Origin: Aulostomus chinensis
Lineage: Eukaryota > Chordata > Actinopteri > Syngnathiformes > Aulostomidae
NCBI GenBank assembly: GCA_037954235.1
Contig: JBBMOA010000003.1
Span: 10,789,723 to 10,853,722, forward strand
DNA: 64,000 nt
Reading direction: 5' to 3'
This document shows positions 49,741-61,800 of this stretch, in pieces; position 1 is the stretch's first letter; every line of letters starts with the position of its first letter. The notes beneath the pieces are model-generated. The model was not told where the DNA came from. It worked only from the letters and a program-made list of their open reading frames with translations, and did no database searches. The translations under genes and the position numbers were made by a program.

Positions 49741-49989
49741 TGGTGGTATCTGCTCCCCTCAACATTTTTAGCAGAGACTTTCACTTTTCAGTTGCAGTCT
49801 GCTTGACGGCACCATGATGCTTTGGTGCTGAATGGTAAGGGGGTCTCAAGGGAGGAAGTGGACAGCAGCCTCTGATCCTGACGCCCTCCACAAATAAATT
49901 GACTCCAACATACTTCAGCCCTTCTACTGCAGTCTAGAAACTAAAAACCAAATCATTCATCATCATAATTTTGACAATATGGGCCACAC

Positions 49990-52900
49990 AAAACACAAAT
50001 GACCCTGGTTAAAAACTCTTCCTGACCTGCTTGTAGATTTGTAGAGTTGAAAGTCTCCCGTGTTTGCGGTGTGGTCTCGTCTCTGGTCCAGCACATCACG
50101 CAGTGTGTCTTCCTGCACGGCTGCACAAAGGTGGGCAAAGTTGTCAAAGTTTTAGAGGTTGCCATGGTGGGACTGATGTTGATTTCAATCATCTACTGGC
50201 ACAGGTCACTGCATAGGTAACATGAAACGAAGTATCAAGCTGGTGAATTAGTTTCCATAGTAACTTTACAAAAAAGTATTAACAACGTTCATTACTGAAA
50301 AAGCAGCTTTTAAATACATGATGACGAACGTTACCGAACACACATACCTAACATGTCAGCGGGGATTTGTGTTTTTGCGTGAGTCAATGAGATCTTTTGC
50401 AGTCTGTAATGCGTGGATGACAACCCTCCTCATCCTGGGGACTACCACAGACTCTCATTGAGATTTGTGGCCCTGACTGAATAAAAAGGCCAGGTCACAT
50501 GTCTGACCACATGTTGTCTGCTGGAATGCCTTGACAGTGTCATTTAGATGGCCACAGATGATTCTGGAGGTCATATGTTTGCTGATCTCAATCTGGGATC
50601 CACCACAGAGGAAATAGGGCATGAGAATGGGAAAGAGTTAGGGATAGTCTCCATCTCCACAGTAAGCAACGGTGTTGTCTCCAAGCTTGTATCTATGTCA
50701 GTGTGCTCTAGACTCTCCAAAAACTTGCCCTGTAAATCATTTGGGAAAGGATGACTGGCCTTTCTGGTCCTTTGCACTGCCTCCTCTGATCTGAAAATGG
50801 AGAACAAAAAAGAAAATCGCACCTTTAGCTAAACTACATAGTTCCATCAAAAACAGTCACACCCTGAATGTTACTTGTTCTGTCTTCCTGAACAACCTGC
50901 ATCCACGATGTACTTCAAAAGACTGGTGCAGGCCGTCCTCCTGTAGTCCTCCACATATAAATATAGAGACAAATATTGTCATGTTTCCACTTAGAATGCA
51001 AAATGCAAAAAAACAAAAAGATATGCACCGCAAGAGCTGTACAGTAACATCTGACCAATGAAAGGATGCTTCTCGTCCAGAGATCCTCGTCTGTAGCAGT
51101 GGGGGAAGAAGTTGTCAAGGTTCACCCAGTCAAACCAGTGCAAGCTCCTCAAGTTCACACATAACCCCACCTGTTCCTCAACACACAGGTCTGATATAAA
51201 GAGCATATAGTGGATATGCACTTTGGTGGCGAAGCTACAAGCTTTCACAACACTACAGTATTTATCTTCTGTTCTATTTCAAGCTTTTGGTGTTATTGGC
51301 ACTTTGCAGTTTGCCCAGTAGAAATTAACCACTTCATCCCGTACCAGGTGAGACCGAAATCAGAGGAGGGGACAGAGGGGCTGGATCTTGAATTGCCACT
51401 GAAAAGCATTTCCTGAACAGTGATAAATTTTAGTGAGGCATTACTGTTTGTTTACCGTGAGGTCAAACAGCCCATCTGATGGTGCACTTTTTCAACATGG
51501 CCTGAGGTGCCTGAGAGGAGGCAGTGATGTTAACGACAGGATGGATATAAATAGAAAACTAGATATTTCTGTAACAGTCACACTCCAATCAAGGTCACCA
51601 TCTTCATCATTGTCACCAGCATCGTTGGATTTGGCTCTGCTTGCATGGTGGCCGGGGTGATGCATCCGCTGCTCAACCCAGCCTCTGGCTCTCAGTGCGG
51701 CCCCGATGAAAGGGTGAGGGCCTTGGACAGAGAACACCTTATGCATCTGAGAGGACAGACAGTGGAGACAGTGATGATGGAGGATTTTTCTGGTGCCAGA
51801 AATCTTCATTCATCTTAACCGACCATGACAGCTCTGTCCACGACAGGCTTGGTTGTCCTCAGTCTCTCTGGGTTAATAGCAGGTAGGCTGACAACACAAC
51901 GCTTGCCCTCAGGAAGTGGAGCTGACACACAGACAATTATACTGTCTTTATAGATGTCATCAAATATTACACACTTCATTCATTTATAATATAACTGCTG
52001 CAATAACAGACTGAGTACTCTCAATCATAGAAAGAAAATAAATAGCTAATAACTGCTGGGAGAGTTAAAGGAACACACCAACATTTTTGAAAATACACTC
52101 CACACAAGAAGATAGATACCTTCCTCTCCTCTGCATTAGGGAGCTAACTTAGAGACTGGTTGACTGCTTGTTAACTTTGCGCAGTGAATTGTGGATGGAC
52201 AGGTTAACATAGCTCAGTCAAAAGTCATCAAAATGACAAGGTTCAGTATCTTGGTTTGTCCAGAACTAATCCTCCTCATCCTTCCTCACAAAAATCAACC
52301 ATGATTAGTGGCAGCAGTCGCTCCTCGAGTCATCAGCCGACATTTTGCTGGCCTCAGTATTGAGGTTGTGCATCAAATCACTGCACCCTGCCTTTTGGTT
52401 GGGAAAGTAATTCTGGCAATGCAATCGCTATTTTAATGTGAACGTTTGGCCCACAGTCCCACCTACAGTCAATTTAGAGTATCAATCAGCCTCGTCCCCT
52501 CTTGATGTCTTTGGACTGTGGGAGGAAGCTGGAGTACCAGAGAGAACCCACGCAGGAACAGGGAGAACATGGAGACTCCACACAGAAAGATCCCGTGCCT
52601 GAGCCAGGACTCAAACCCGGAACCTTCTTGCTGTGAAGCAACAGTGCTAACCATTGCACCACCGTGCCACCCCTGGCTCAACCCTTGCTAATGCGTGTTT
52701 GGTGACTTTGACTTGATTCTTACCCATCCATCCAGTAGCAGTCATTGAGCTATGCTAACAAGTGGGTTTCAGCTCCCCAATGCAGCACAGAGGAGAGGGG
52801 CATCTGTCTTCTTGCCTGTCTTTTTGGAGGGACGGAAAATAAATGTATCAACCAAAAAGTTGATGTGTTCTATCAATGGCGTGAGTGGACTGTCTACAAA

Positions 52901-54323
52901 CAGGGTGCACCTACTGGTTTGCAGGCTTTTGATTTCATCTTCTGATCCTTAGAGAGGACTTCAGCTTCTCCTGCAGACCACTCTTTCACATGTCTAACAT
53001 CTGTCAAAGGATTCCTTAGAGTTTCTTGCAAAAATTGGTGTACAAATGCATGAATTTTATAACATAAAATAGTCACAAAATTGGCAGTAAGATAAGCACC
53101 TAAATGCATAAAGCATAGACCCATGTATCAGAACAACACACGTGAGAGGGTAAGCATTATGATGTAACCAAACTGGGCATCTTGAGCAAGAAGCCAAAAA
53201 AAGAGCAAATTCATAAAACTTTCATACATGACCTGTGGATTCAAACTTTTGGCCGCCTGTCCCAGGTGTGACCTTATGATCAATTCAGCACTTGACATCT
53301 ACAGTATAAGCTGACTCTGTGAATCCAGAGGCCGAGTCCAAGTGGACTTTCACAGTTCCATTTAGAAATGGTGCCCACGGCATTATCACTTACAGAATGA
53401 CCCAAAATTTTCCTTATTAAAGATAGAAATTAATTTTTTGGACTCTAGAGGGGTCACAAACAGAGACAGTTGAATGAGAAATAAACATTTTGAGTGTTCT
53501 TCATTTCATTTGAACTGTTGCAGATTTGTCACTTAAATTTAAAGTCATAGATGATTCTGATTGTGTGATGTGAATAATTTGAAGAAAACACTGCTCAGTG
53601 TTTGTCTTAGTATCAAGTGTCAGATCCTATGAATGATCAGATAAAGATGGTTTCCATTCACTGATGTTTGTGGTGGGCAGAATCCATCTGTAGACCTGTG
53701 CTTCATGTTCATGGTTTAGTCCAGGGCAGCACTACGAGTTCACAGTTTGATCTTAAAGGTGATTTCAATGATCGCAGTCCTTAAACTCTATCAGCAACAG
53801 CAGGTCACATGCTCTTGGCTACCAGTCCGATAGGTGAGTCTCTCCAAGTGCAGAGTAAGTCAAATTGCAGTTAAAGAGAAGGTGAGACACTTCGGCCACA
53901 TTTAGCTGGCAAGGTGTTATACACTTTCCTCCAGCTATCTTGTTGATGAGCATCCCTGAACTGCAAACCTGCCTAAACAAGACAATGCGCACCAAAATTC
54001 AACTACTTCTACCTTCCACCTTCTTTTCCCAAAGTCACCACAGGTTTCAATCCATGCCAACGAAACCCTCCATAACAAACCGTTGGCCTGCTTATTACAA
54101 ACAAAACTAAAACCCAAAACATCAGAACAACAAAAACCACTGGTAGTGAGGGACAGTGACATTAACAAATTTCAAAACAGATTTAATTTCATTAGTGTGC
54201 TTTAGTTTGATTCCCCTACCTGCTGAAATCCTCGGGTGGGAGGAAGGAGCACCCGTTTGCTATTGCCTGGGTGACACAGGGAGTGGTCCAAATCCAAGCA
54301 TCCAGGAGTACTTTTCTTAACAG
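49990..54323 (-). pseudogene. ttll3: Decayed tubulin glycylase-like gene (ttll3-like)
   Basis: Minus-strand fragments follow human TTLL3 in order: ERLRTTKPVVDRAVM (51824-51921), HKVFSVQGPHPFIGAALRAR and GWVEQR (to 51746), HLVRDEVVNFYWAN (51290-51349), VGLCVNLRSLHWFDWVN and FFPHCYRRG (about 51030-51180), EHTDIDTSLE (about 50700), DNMW and VIHALQTAKDLIDSRK (50371-50519), then IEINISPTMAT and, frame-shifted, LCAAVQEDTLRDVLD (50000-50192). TTLL3 is a cilium-associated tubulin glycylase. Here the ATP-grasp core expected between the DID and DNMW blocks is missing; only about 100 bp separate them. Two conserved Trp sites are stops (TGA at 50455-50457, TAG at 50193-50195), and the last exon has a frameshift. 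An exon-like segment at 54220-54323 with good splice sites, and a weaker one near 52.9-53.0 kb, may be further N-terminal exons. A nearby SINE lies in an intron. The product would be non-catalytic if made at all. Confidence 0.8.
52451..52674 (-). mobile_element. Family A SINE, 3'-truncated
   Basis: On the minus strand the tRNA-like head and first half are present (GGGGTGGCACGGTGGTGCAA to about CTAAATTGACTGTAGG), and the second half with its tail is missing. It lies between fragments of the ttll3-like gene. Confidence 0.85.
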
Positions 54324-54635
54324 CTGTAATAATAACATCATGATACTTTATCATCAAATTACATTGCACAAGGTTATCCTTTCCGAAATGTGTTGGAAAT
54401 TTTCGAATCCTTATTTTTGGTATTTATCCTAGTTACCCTATATTTTATTGTCACACGCATTAAGTGACTACTCTTTTACCGTTTTAAATACTCTATAATA
54501 AAAAATACTATTTTAATACTCTATTGTAAAAATGTGAATTGTGTTATTGTTTATTTAATAGAAGCAAGTTCACACCGCTGTACACTGGATGATATTTGAT
54601 TGTTTTAACAGTTAGTGGATTCGGCTTCTTCTGAA

Positions 54636-54853
54636 TAAGCCGCCATCTTGGCTCCGCTCAAAATGCTACGTCATTACGTCACAGTCATTACGTCACAGGC
54701 GCATGCGTTAAGGCTATGTCCGGGCATATCCCCGCATACCCACACAGATAACAAGGATTAAAAAAAAGGGTTACTTTCACAGCCGTTTTTGAGGAAAGAC
54801 CCTTTAAAAAAGGTAAGGCGATTTTTATTGGTTGTTTTACAGCCAATAAAAAT
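54636..54853. promoter_or_regulatory. Probable bidirectional promoter (hmces and ttll3-like)
   Basis: Within 220 bp lie a YY1-type CGCCATCTTGGC (54641-54652), three CRE-like cores TACGTCAT (54667-54674), TTACGTCA (54674-54681) and TTACGTCA (54688-54695), an NRF-1-like GCGCATGCG (54699-54707), and two facing CCAAT boxes, ATTGG (54827-54831) and CCAAT (54843-54847). The CCAAT boxes sit in an 11-bp inverted repeat. hmces begins at 54981 on the plus strand and the ttll3-like gene runs away on the minus strand. A minus-strand ATG overlaps the YY1 motif but opens only 13 codons. Confidence 0.6.
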
Positions 54854-54980
54854 GAATGTTTTTTTTCCCCCTTCACGAGGTAACTACAGCCTGTTAAATA
54901 ACGCGAACGTCACTTAACCAAATTCACACTTTAATGTTGACGCGTCCTTAGGTGGCGGAGAATTGAAAGTTTTTCCGAAA

Positions 54981-57226
54981 ATGTGTGGAAGGACTGCTTG
55001 TACTCTCGCCCCGGACGAGGTGAGCAAAGCCTGCAGCTACAGAAGCCGAGCAGGGCAACGGAGACAGCCGGGTTGGAGGGATGGCGATGCCGACAAATAC
55101 CGACCCTCTTACAACAAGAGCCCTCAGTCCATGAGCCCCGTTCTGCTGTCCAAGAGACATTTTGATAAGGTGACATATTTCCTTCCTTGAGTTATTTATC
55201 TATACTGTCTCAGGCGAAGGATATACTGTTTATTGTGTGAAATACTCATCCTGTAACACTTGACATCCACCTAACTAATGACTGTAGTGTAGCTGTGTAT
55301 ACTGTGAAAGCTTTGACGATAAAAGCATCGTGATACTTTTTTTTTTTAGTTATCGGCCCCACATGGTTCTGAAAATCGGGGAGAACTTATGCAATTTAAG
55401 AATTAAAAAAAAAAAGAATTAACTACAAAGGGAGATTTTTTTTAGCTGTTTTAAGTTAAGCCAAGTCATATACCTTGTGATCAATTTAAGATGAATATCG
55501 CTGGACAGGGTTTTATCTTCTTTTTTCCCTGTGGACAAATGTTTTACAAAGTGTGTGGACATGAAAATTTTCCTGACCAAAATGAAAGTCATGGAAATTT
55601 ATTGCTGAAAATGTGTAGGAACATTTTAGATAATGAAAGAGAGAAGAAATTGAAGACTACAAGATTTACAGATTTGAACCAACAGTCTTAAAAACATGAA
55701 ATAGAACATGCTTAAATGATGAGAATATATTTTCAGGCTATTGTTGTCCATAGCATTATACTGTGTATCACGTGTTTATTTTGGCATGTACAACATCTCC
55801 AGACCGCTCCTGAGGAGGATCGTGTGTTGGCTACCATGCGTTGGGGTCTGGTACCTTCCTGGTTCAAGGAGAACAGCCCGAGTAAGATGCATTACAGCAC
55901 CAACAACTGCCGCAGTGAGAGCATACTGGAGAAAAAAACATACAAGGTGCATACATTTCTTCAGTATACTCGTTTGCTGTGGTTCTAAACACACATGAAC
56001 AACTCAGATTACTTTGCTTCTTCCCAAGGACCCTCTGATAAAAGGACAGCGCTGTGTTATCTTAGCTGATGGCTTCTACGAGTGGAGGAGGCAGGGGAAA
56101 GACAAGCAGCCCTTCTTCATCTACTTCCCCCAGACTCAAGGATCCAGTAAGAGGAAAAGAGAGGATCACGATGACCTCCTGACCACAGCTGCCAATAATG
56201 AGTGCCCTTCAGAGGGGGCTTCCCCAGACTTGACTGAGGTAAGTCGTGAGTTTTCTATAGTAATGTCAGCATCATGGGCATTTGCTTTGATCTGAAACAA
56301 ATGGGGAGAGAACTTTAGCGGAAATTACCACGACTGGAAATTTCCTGTGTAGAAGGCAGCCAAGGCAACAATATGCATGTGTCCTCCAGGTGTTGCAAAC
56401 ACACACACACGCTTTAGTTTTGATGTTGATGCCAGCCTGAGGATTCCATGTCATAAACCAACAGTCTGTCACATGAATGTCATTAACTCTGCAGATCCTG
56501 ATTTAAATTTCATGTTTTGAGTGTGTGCTGTTTGCTGTGTTGGTCAGGATGGAGAAGCACCTGGTGAGTGGACCGGGTGGAAGTTGCTTACTATAGCAGG
56601 ACTCTTCGACTGCTGGACCCCTCCATCTGGTGGAGAACCCCTCTACACCTACAGTGTAATCACAGTGAATGCTTCCCCAAACCTGCAAAGCATCCATGAC
56701 AGGTAACTCTGTCCACTGGGAAGAATATATTATCTGTAGAAGTCAATGTTGTTGACACAGTGAATGTCTTTTAGGATGCCAGCCATCTTGGATGGAGAGG
56801 AAGAAGTGAGAAGATGGCTTGATTATGGGGAAGTGAAATGTCGAGATGCTTTGAAACTGATCCAGTCCAAAAATATTTTGACATTTCATCCTGTTTCATC
56901 GCTAGTCAATAACTCCCGCAACAACTCTCCTAAATGCCTTCAGCCAGTGGATCTCAACAGCAAAAAGGTATAGAATATACTTAATTCTTGGTTTTACAAT
57001 TTGCAACTGTATAGTAAAATGATTAATCTTAATCCCCCAGGAGCCCACGCCCACCGGAAGCAGCAAGATGATGACGAGCTGGCTGACTTCTGCCCCTGTA
57101 AAGAGGAAGAAGACAGACACTCTTTACAGTCCAGAGGAGGCAGGAAAGAAGAAAGAGTCTCGGCAAAAGTCTGCTGGGCCCCTTCAGCAGTGGCTTCAGG
57201 GGTCCAAGAAACCAAGAACCAACTAA
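54981..57226 (+). CDS. hmces: Abasic site processing protein HMCES (SRAP domain)
   Basis: Six exons on the plus strand (54981-55169, 55803-55946, 56029-56238, 56548-56702, 56775-56967, 57041-57226) join in frame to 358 residues; human HMCES has 354. The SRAP domain binds single-stranded DNA at abasic sites and forms a protective covalent link through Cys2. The sequence starts MCGRTAC, giving Cys2 once Met is removed. Other SRAP marks are YNKSPQSMSPVLL, MRWGLVPSWFK, the NNCRSE asparagine, the glutamate in LADGFYEWRR, IAGLFDCW, and the histidine in IHDRMPAILDGEEEV. SSLVNNSRNNSPKCL follows. The basic tail ends with GPLQQWLQGSKK, similar in place to the PCNA-binding box of the human protein. All introns are GT-AG. 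Nothing looks damaged. Confidence 0.96.
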
Positions 57227-57384
57227 ACAGTGAACTGGGGCTAAAAACTGCACTGTTTCATATCACTCTGATGTTTATATGTTCAGATTGATTAAAAGTC
57301 AGGTTAAATGTGATCTTTATACAGTGTATATTTCATGTCTTTGCACTAATCTTAGTTCGTGACATATTCAAATGTTTAAGTCCA

Positions 57385-57390
57385 AATAAA
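57385..57390 (+). terminator. hmces: Poly(A) signal of hmces
   Basis: AATAAA 159 nt past the stop codon. It faces the rab7a 3' end about 170 bp away. Confidence 0.65.
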
Positions 57391-57551
57391 CTTTTGATAA
57401 ATGGGTGAGTAAATACATTTAAAAAGGCTTCTCAAAAGGAGTCTGGGGTGCAGTTAAAACTGATATGCCAACCACAATTTAATAAAAAAAAAATGTATAC
57501 ACTGCTTATTAGTTCAATATTCAAGGTGAATGTCTAAAATAAACAGACGGC

Positions 57552-57570
57552 TTTATTCAAGATTTTTATT
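57552..57570 (-). terminator. rab7a: Paired poly(A) signals of rab7a
   Basis: Two AATAAA hexamers on the minus strand (57552-57557 and 57565-57570) lie about 1.3 kb past the rab7a stop, which would give a 3' UTR near 1.3 kb, similar to that of human RAB7A as I recall it. Confidence 0.55.
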
Positions 57571-58887
57571 ACCCTTATTACTTACTTGAAACAAAAAGAC
57601 ATTTTGAAACAATGTAGATGCTATGCATTTATCATATTAAGAATATAATAATGATGAATGCCCCCTCCCTCCCCCACACACTTTTTTTTTCCAAAGTTAC
57701 AGTATGTAAGCTATCTTGTAATCTATAATGCATTTCAAAGTTTAAACATAACAGACAGTTAAAGATCTGATTGGTTAAAAAGAAAAGTCAAGCACTTGAA
57801 TTGTTTGCCAACACGAGCAACTGGCAGTCAGATATGGAGATTTACAACACCGCTTTAGCCCTCCCTGGCGAATGATCGAGAGGCTTGCAAATATACAAAG
57901 TCTGGCAATTGTTGACAGTAAAAAGAAGCGTACTAGCTGATAGTACTGTTATGAATGGTATTTCTCTTTCTGGGACTCATTAGAATGACATGCCGTCTTG
58001 ATTTGGTTCATTCTCTTGTCTAAAGTTGTACCACGATCACTGATTACAGGACAACCTTTCATTTCTCCAATAGAGGAACAGCAAAGAGGACACGAGGAAC
58101 AGCGTTTACATCGTGGAGCCGGTTTCGGATTCACACTGACCTGAGCTACAACGGCATTTATTGTGGCTCCAAAATGAGATGTCTGAAAATGGCAGAAAAG
58201 TGCAAAACAACCGGTACACTTGGATGATGAGCTTGTCATTTCACATGATCCTCAACTCTGTCAGTAACCAACAATCAGCAGGCAGCGTATTACTGGACTT
58301 CATTCTGAATTCCTCCGAAAGATTACATGAGGTAAAGTGAGACCAGAGTAACAAGTGTTTTTAAGTGGGGCAAACTTAGGCCACAAATAAATAAAATGAA
58401 TGGAGCAGTGGCAAGGTGTCACGGTAGGAAAACAATCACTGCTGCTACACTGATTAAAAAGAAAAACACAATCATGTCCAGAGATTATGCTTTGATAGTA
58501 TCCATAGATATAAGAAATGAGAACCAAAAGGGGGTTTGGAAGCAGCAAATCGGAACAGCCTGAACCACCAATGCCATGAACAAATATGAGGATCGACACT
58601 GGGAAGTAATAAGCATCAAACAAGTAAATGCCAACATCTTTCCTTAAGGTACTCTATGGGCTCCGACACTCATGTTTAATAGAAAACGTGTTTCTTTACA
58701 TAAGGAGGTGAGCGCAGCATGTCTGTGTGTAGTAGTACTTTTTATGAGTGGGATGCTGCTTGTATGTTGGGTTTAACACAGTGGGCCATGGGATAGAGGA
58801 TATATAGACAAGGCAAGACAGGGTGATGAGGGTGACGAGGGCGACGAGGGCGATGACACCCCCCTCCCACACGCATCAGCAGAGTCC
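57571..58887 (-). other. rab7a: Probable rab7a 3' UTR
   Basis: No separate gene seen. Short frames here match nothing. A 9-bp minisatellite (GGGTGATGA/GGGCGACGA type, four units on the plus strand) occupies 58821-58856, about 30 nt past the stop codon. Confidence 0.5.
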
Positions 58888-61800
58888 TCAGCAGCTGCAG
58901 GTCTCTGCTGAAGGCTTGGCTCGCTCGTTCCTGTCAAGCTTTATGGGCTCAGGGAACTCGTTGTACAACTCCACCTCAGTCTCCTGAAAGCAAATGGCAT
59001 CATCAGTTTACGTTACTTGACTAGGCCCCGGTTTCATCTGGTTGGTCTCCTCTTACCTGTTTAAGAGCATTGCGTGCAATGGTCTGGAAGGCCTGCTCCA
59101 CATTGATTGCTTCCTTGGCACTGGTCTCAAAATATGGGATATTGTTCTTGCTCTGACACCAAGCCTGTGCTCGCTTGGTTGTTACCTGGAACACAAAGAA
59201 GATGCTTTTACTTCAAGGCCTAAAAATGACACACACCCCCCCAATATGGACCTGATAATTTTGACTCGCCTGTCTGTTCTCCAGGTCGATCTTGTTACCC
59301 AGCACCACAAAGGGGAAGTTCTCCGGGTCTCGAGGGCTGGCCTGGATTAAGAACTCATCCCTCCAGCTGTCTAGAGTCTTGAAGGTGTTGGGCGCCGTCA
59401 CGTCAAACACCAGGACACAGCAGTCGGCACCACGGTAGAACGCAACCCCTAAAGACTGGAACCTCTCCTGACCTGCTGTGTCCCAAATCTGACACAGAAT
59501 CGGAGAAGTGTGTTTGTGAGTTTGTATTGTGATTCATCTTCATGAAGACAAAGTAACATTATTTGTATCAATTACACTTCCTCACAAATGTGCAGTTTCA
59601 CACTGTGTTTACAGTTTTTATGTGACAGTTAGGGCCCGAACATTAAGTTGAACAATGAATCACTTATGGAGGACCCAAACTTTGTTAACACCCCCCCCCC
59701 CCCAAAAAAAAACATGTCACACATGCATTTTTAACAATCAATAGCCTGTATGTTACAGAAATATGTAACACCTCAAGATGAGCCCAAGTCTGACATTTTG
59801 ATTCTTTTTTTGAAAACTGTTTTACTGATTACAGGGTTCTAAGAAGGCTTATCCCATCCACCTCAAATCTGGCGAGTGTACAGAAAAGCTAATACTGATG
59901 TAAAACTATTGCAGTTTTGAGTTTTCTTCAGACTTTGTGGCCATGGACAGTCAGCAAATTTGAATGTTTCGCTACAGAGCAGGAAGTGGTTTTTAACTCC
60001 GACATACACAGCTGAATCTACCCCAAACCAAGAGAGTCCTGGGCTGACAATATTACAAACTAGTCAGAGGGCCAATAATTTGCAACAGGAAAGGATATTT
60101 TGAAACTTTGACATACTCCACCGTGCTGGTTGACCATATTCACCTTAATTTGTTTCATAAAAGCCCTTGGAACCTTGTGATTTATTGTGCATGCTGAGTA
60201 TTTGTGGTGACACCCAGGACCAGGGTTTGCTCTCTTATATAGGGTTTAAACTAGTCATAATCCATTTTAGAGGATCTGGTGATATGTTTAAATCATTATG
60301 AAATTATTTTAAATCTTAAAAATCAAGACACATGCATATTTACAGCTTCAGCTTCACCTAGACCTTCATGTTGTAGCGAGTAAGAATAAGCCTGTAAAAA
60401 CTTTAATTTACTTATTATTTTCATGATTAATCAGTGAGTCGTTTCGTCAAGAAGAGCCCAAAGCAATTCAGTCAAATTCCTTCTTTTGTTCATCCAACGG
60501 TTTGATATTTAGGAGTCTACAACCATACAACCAATGCTTTTGATATCTTTTGTTTTAAAATGCATGCGTAATGATACTAATAAAAATGAAAATAAAATTT
60601 CAGAGCAAAACATGTCCATATGGAATTTTTGTGCGTTCCATTCCTCATACCTGCATTGTAACGAGTCTGTCATCCACCATGACTTCTTTCGTCAGGAAAT
60701 CCGCGCCTATCGTGGCTTTGTACTGGTTACTGAACTTCTTATTGACATACTGGTTCATCAGTGAGGTCTTCCCAACTCTGGACAAGGTAACAATCACAAC
60801 ACAAGCAGAACATATGAAGAGCAAACACCAGCAAGACCCAAAAAGTCACCGACATGATTTGATTGGAAAAGCACGCGTGTTTGACCCTAATAAATCTTTG
60901 CGTCGCAATACTCTAATGCACAGGTGTACTAGGATTCACTAATTAATCAAGCTGTCCCAGGTTTAATTGACATTATGGAACAGCAAGAAGTGGCTTGAGT
61001 GCAACTTATTAGAGCAATCCAGCCAGTGTCCGACGAGGGTCTGAGCTCTTTTCACCAACTTATGTCTGCTTTCCTTAAGTCACATTAAAAGGAAATTCCA
61101 TACCTTTCGTTCTTATGACGATATGCATCCACACCTATCGTAACGTAGCTTCAGGCACGTCCTGAGGACATAACAACCTGGATGACGTGCAATTTTCCGC
61201 AGCTAGCTGTGAGGGGCCAAAAACAACTACTACACTGACCGCCATTACTGTAAGGAATCTGGGAGTTATCTTTGATGGGGATTTATCCTGACCTTGTACA
61301 TAAAACTTTAGTCTAAGACTGCCTTCTCTCATCTACATCTCTCCAGACTCCAGCTGGTCCAAAATGCTGCTCCTGTATATCAACAAGAACTAGTTGATGA
61401 GATGACGTTTCTCCTGTTCTGGCTTCTCTGCATTGACTCCCTGTCAAATCCAAAAGAGAATTTAAAATTCTTTTTCTAACGTGTAGGGCCCTCAATGGTC
61501 AGCCACCTTCAAACTGACAGACTACATGGTACCCTATTAGCCAGCTAGAACCCTATGCTCCTAGGATGCAGTGTTACTTGTTGGTCCTAGAGTCTCCAAA
61601 AGCAGAATGGGAGTCGGTCCCTGTCAGGTTCCTCTGCCATGGACCCATCCTGCAGTCTCAGTCTGGGACACAGACACTCACTCTGTGCTCCAAATTTTCT
61701 TGTTGATAAACCTATAAATTACAGCTGGCTCAGACTAGCCCAGGGGTGGGCAACCTGCAGCTCCAGAGCCACGTGTGGCTCTTTCGTCCCTCTGCTGCGG

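Noticed and set aside
53935..54168. 77-codon minus-strand frame inside the ttll3-like region
   Set aside because: No similarity to TTLL proteins and no matching splice sites; probably intronic.
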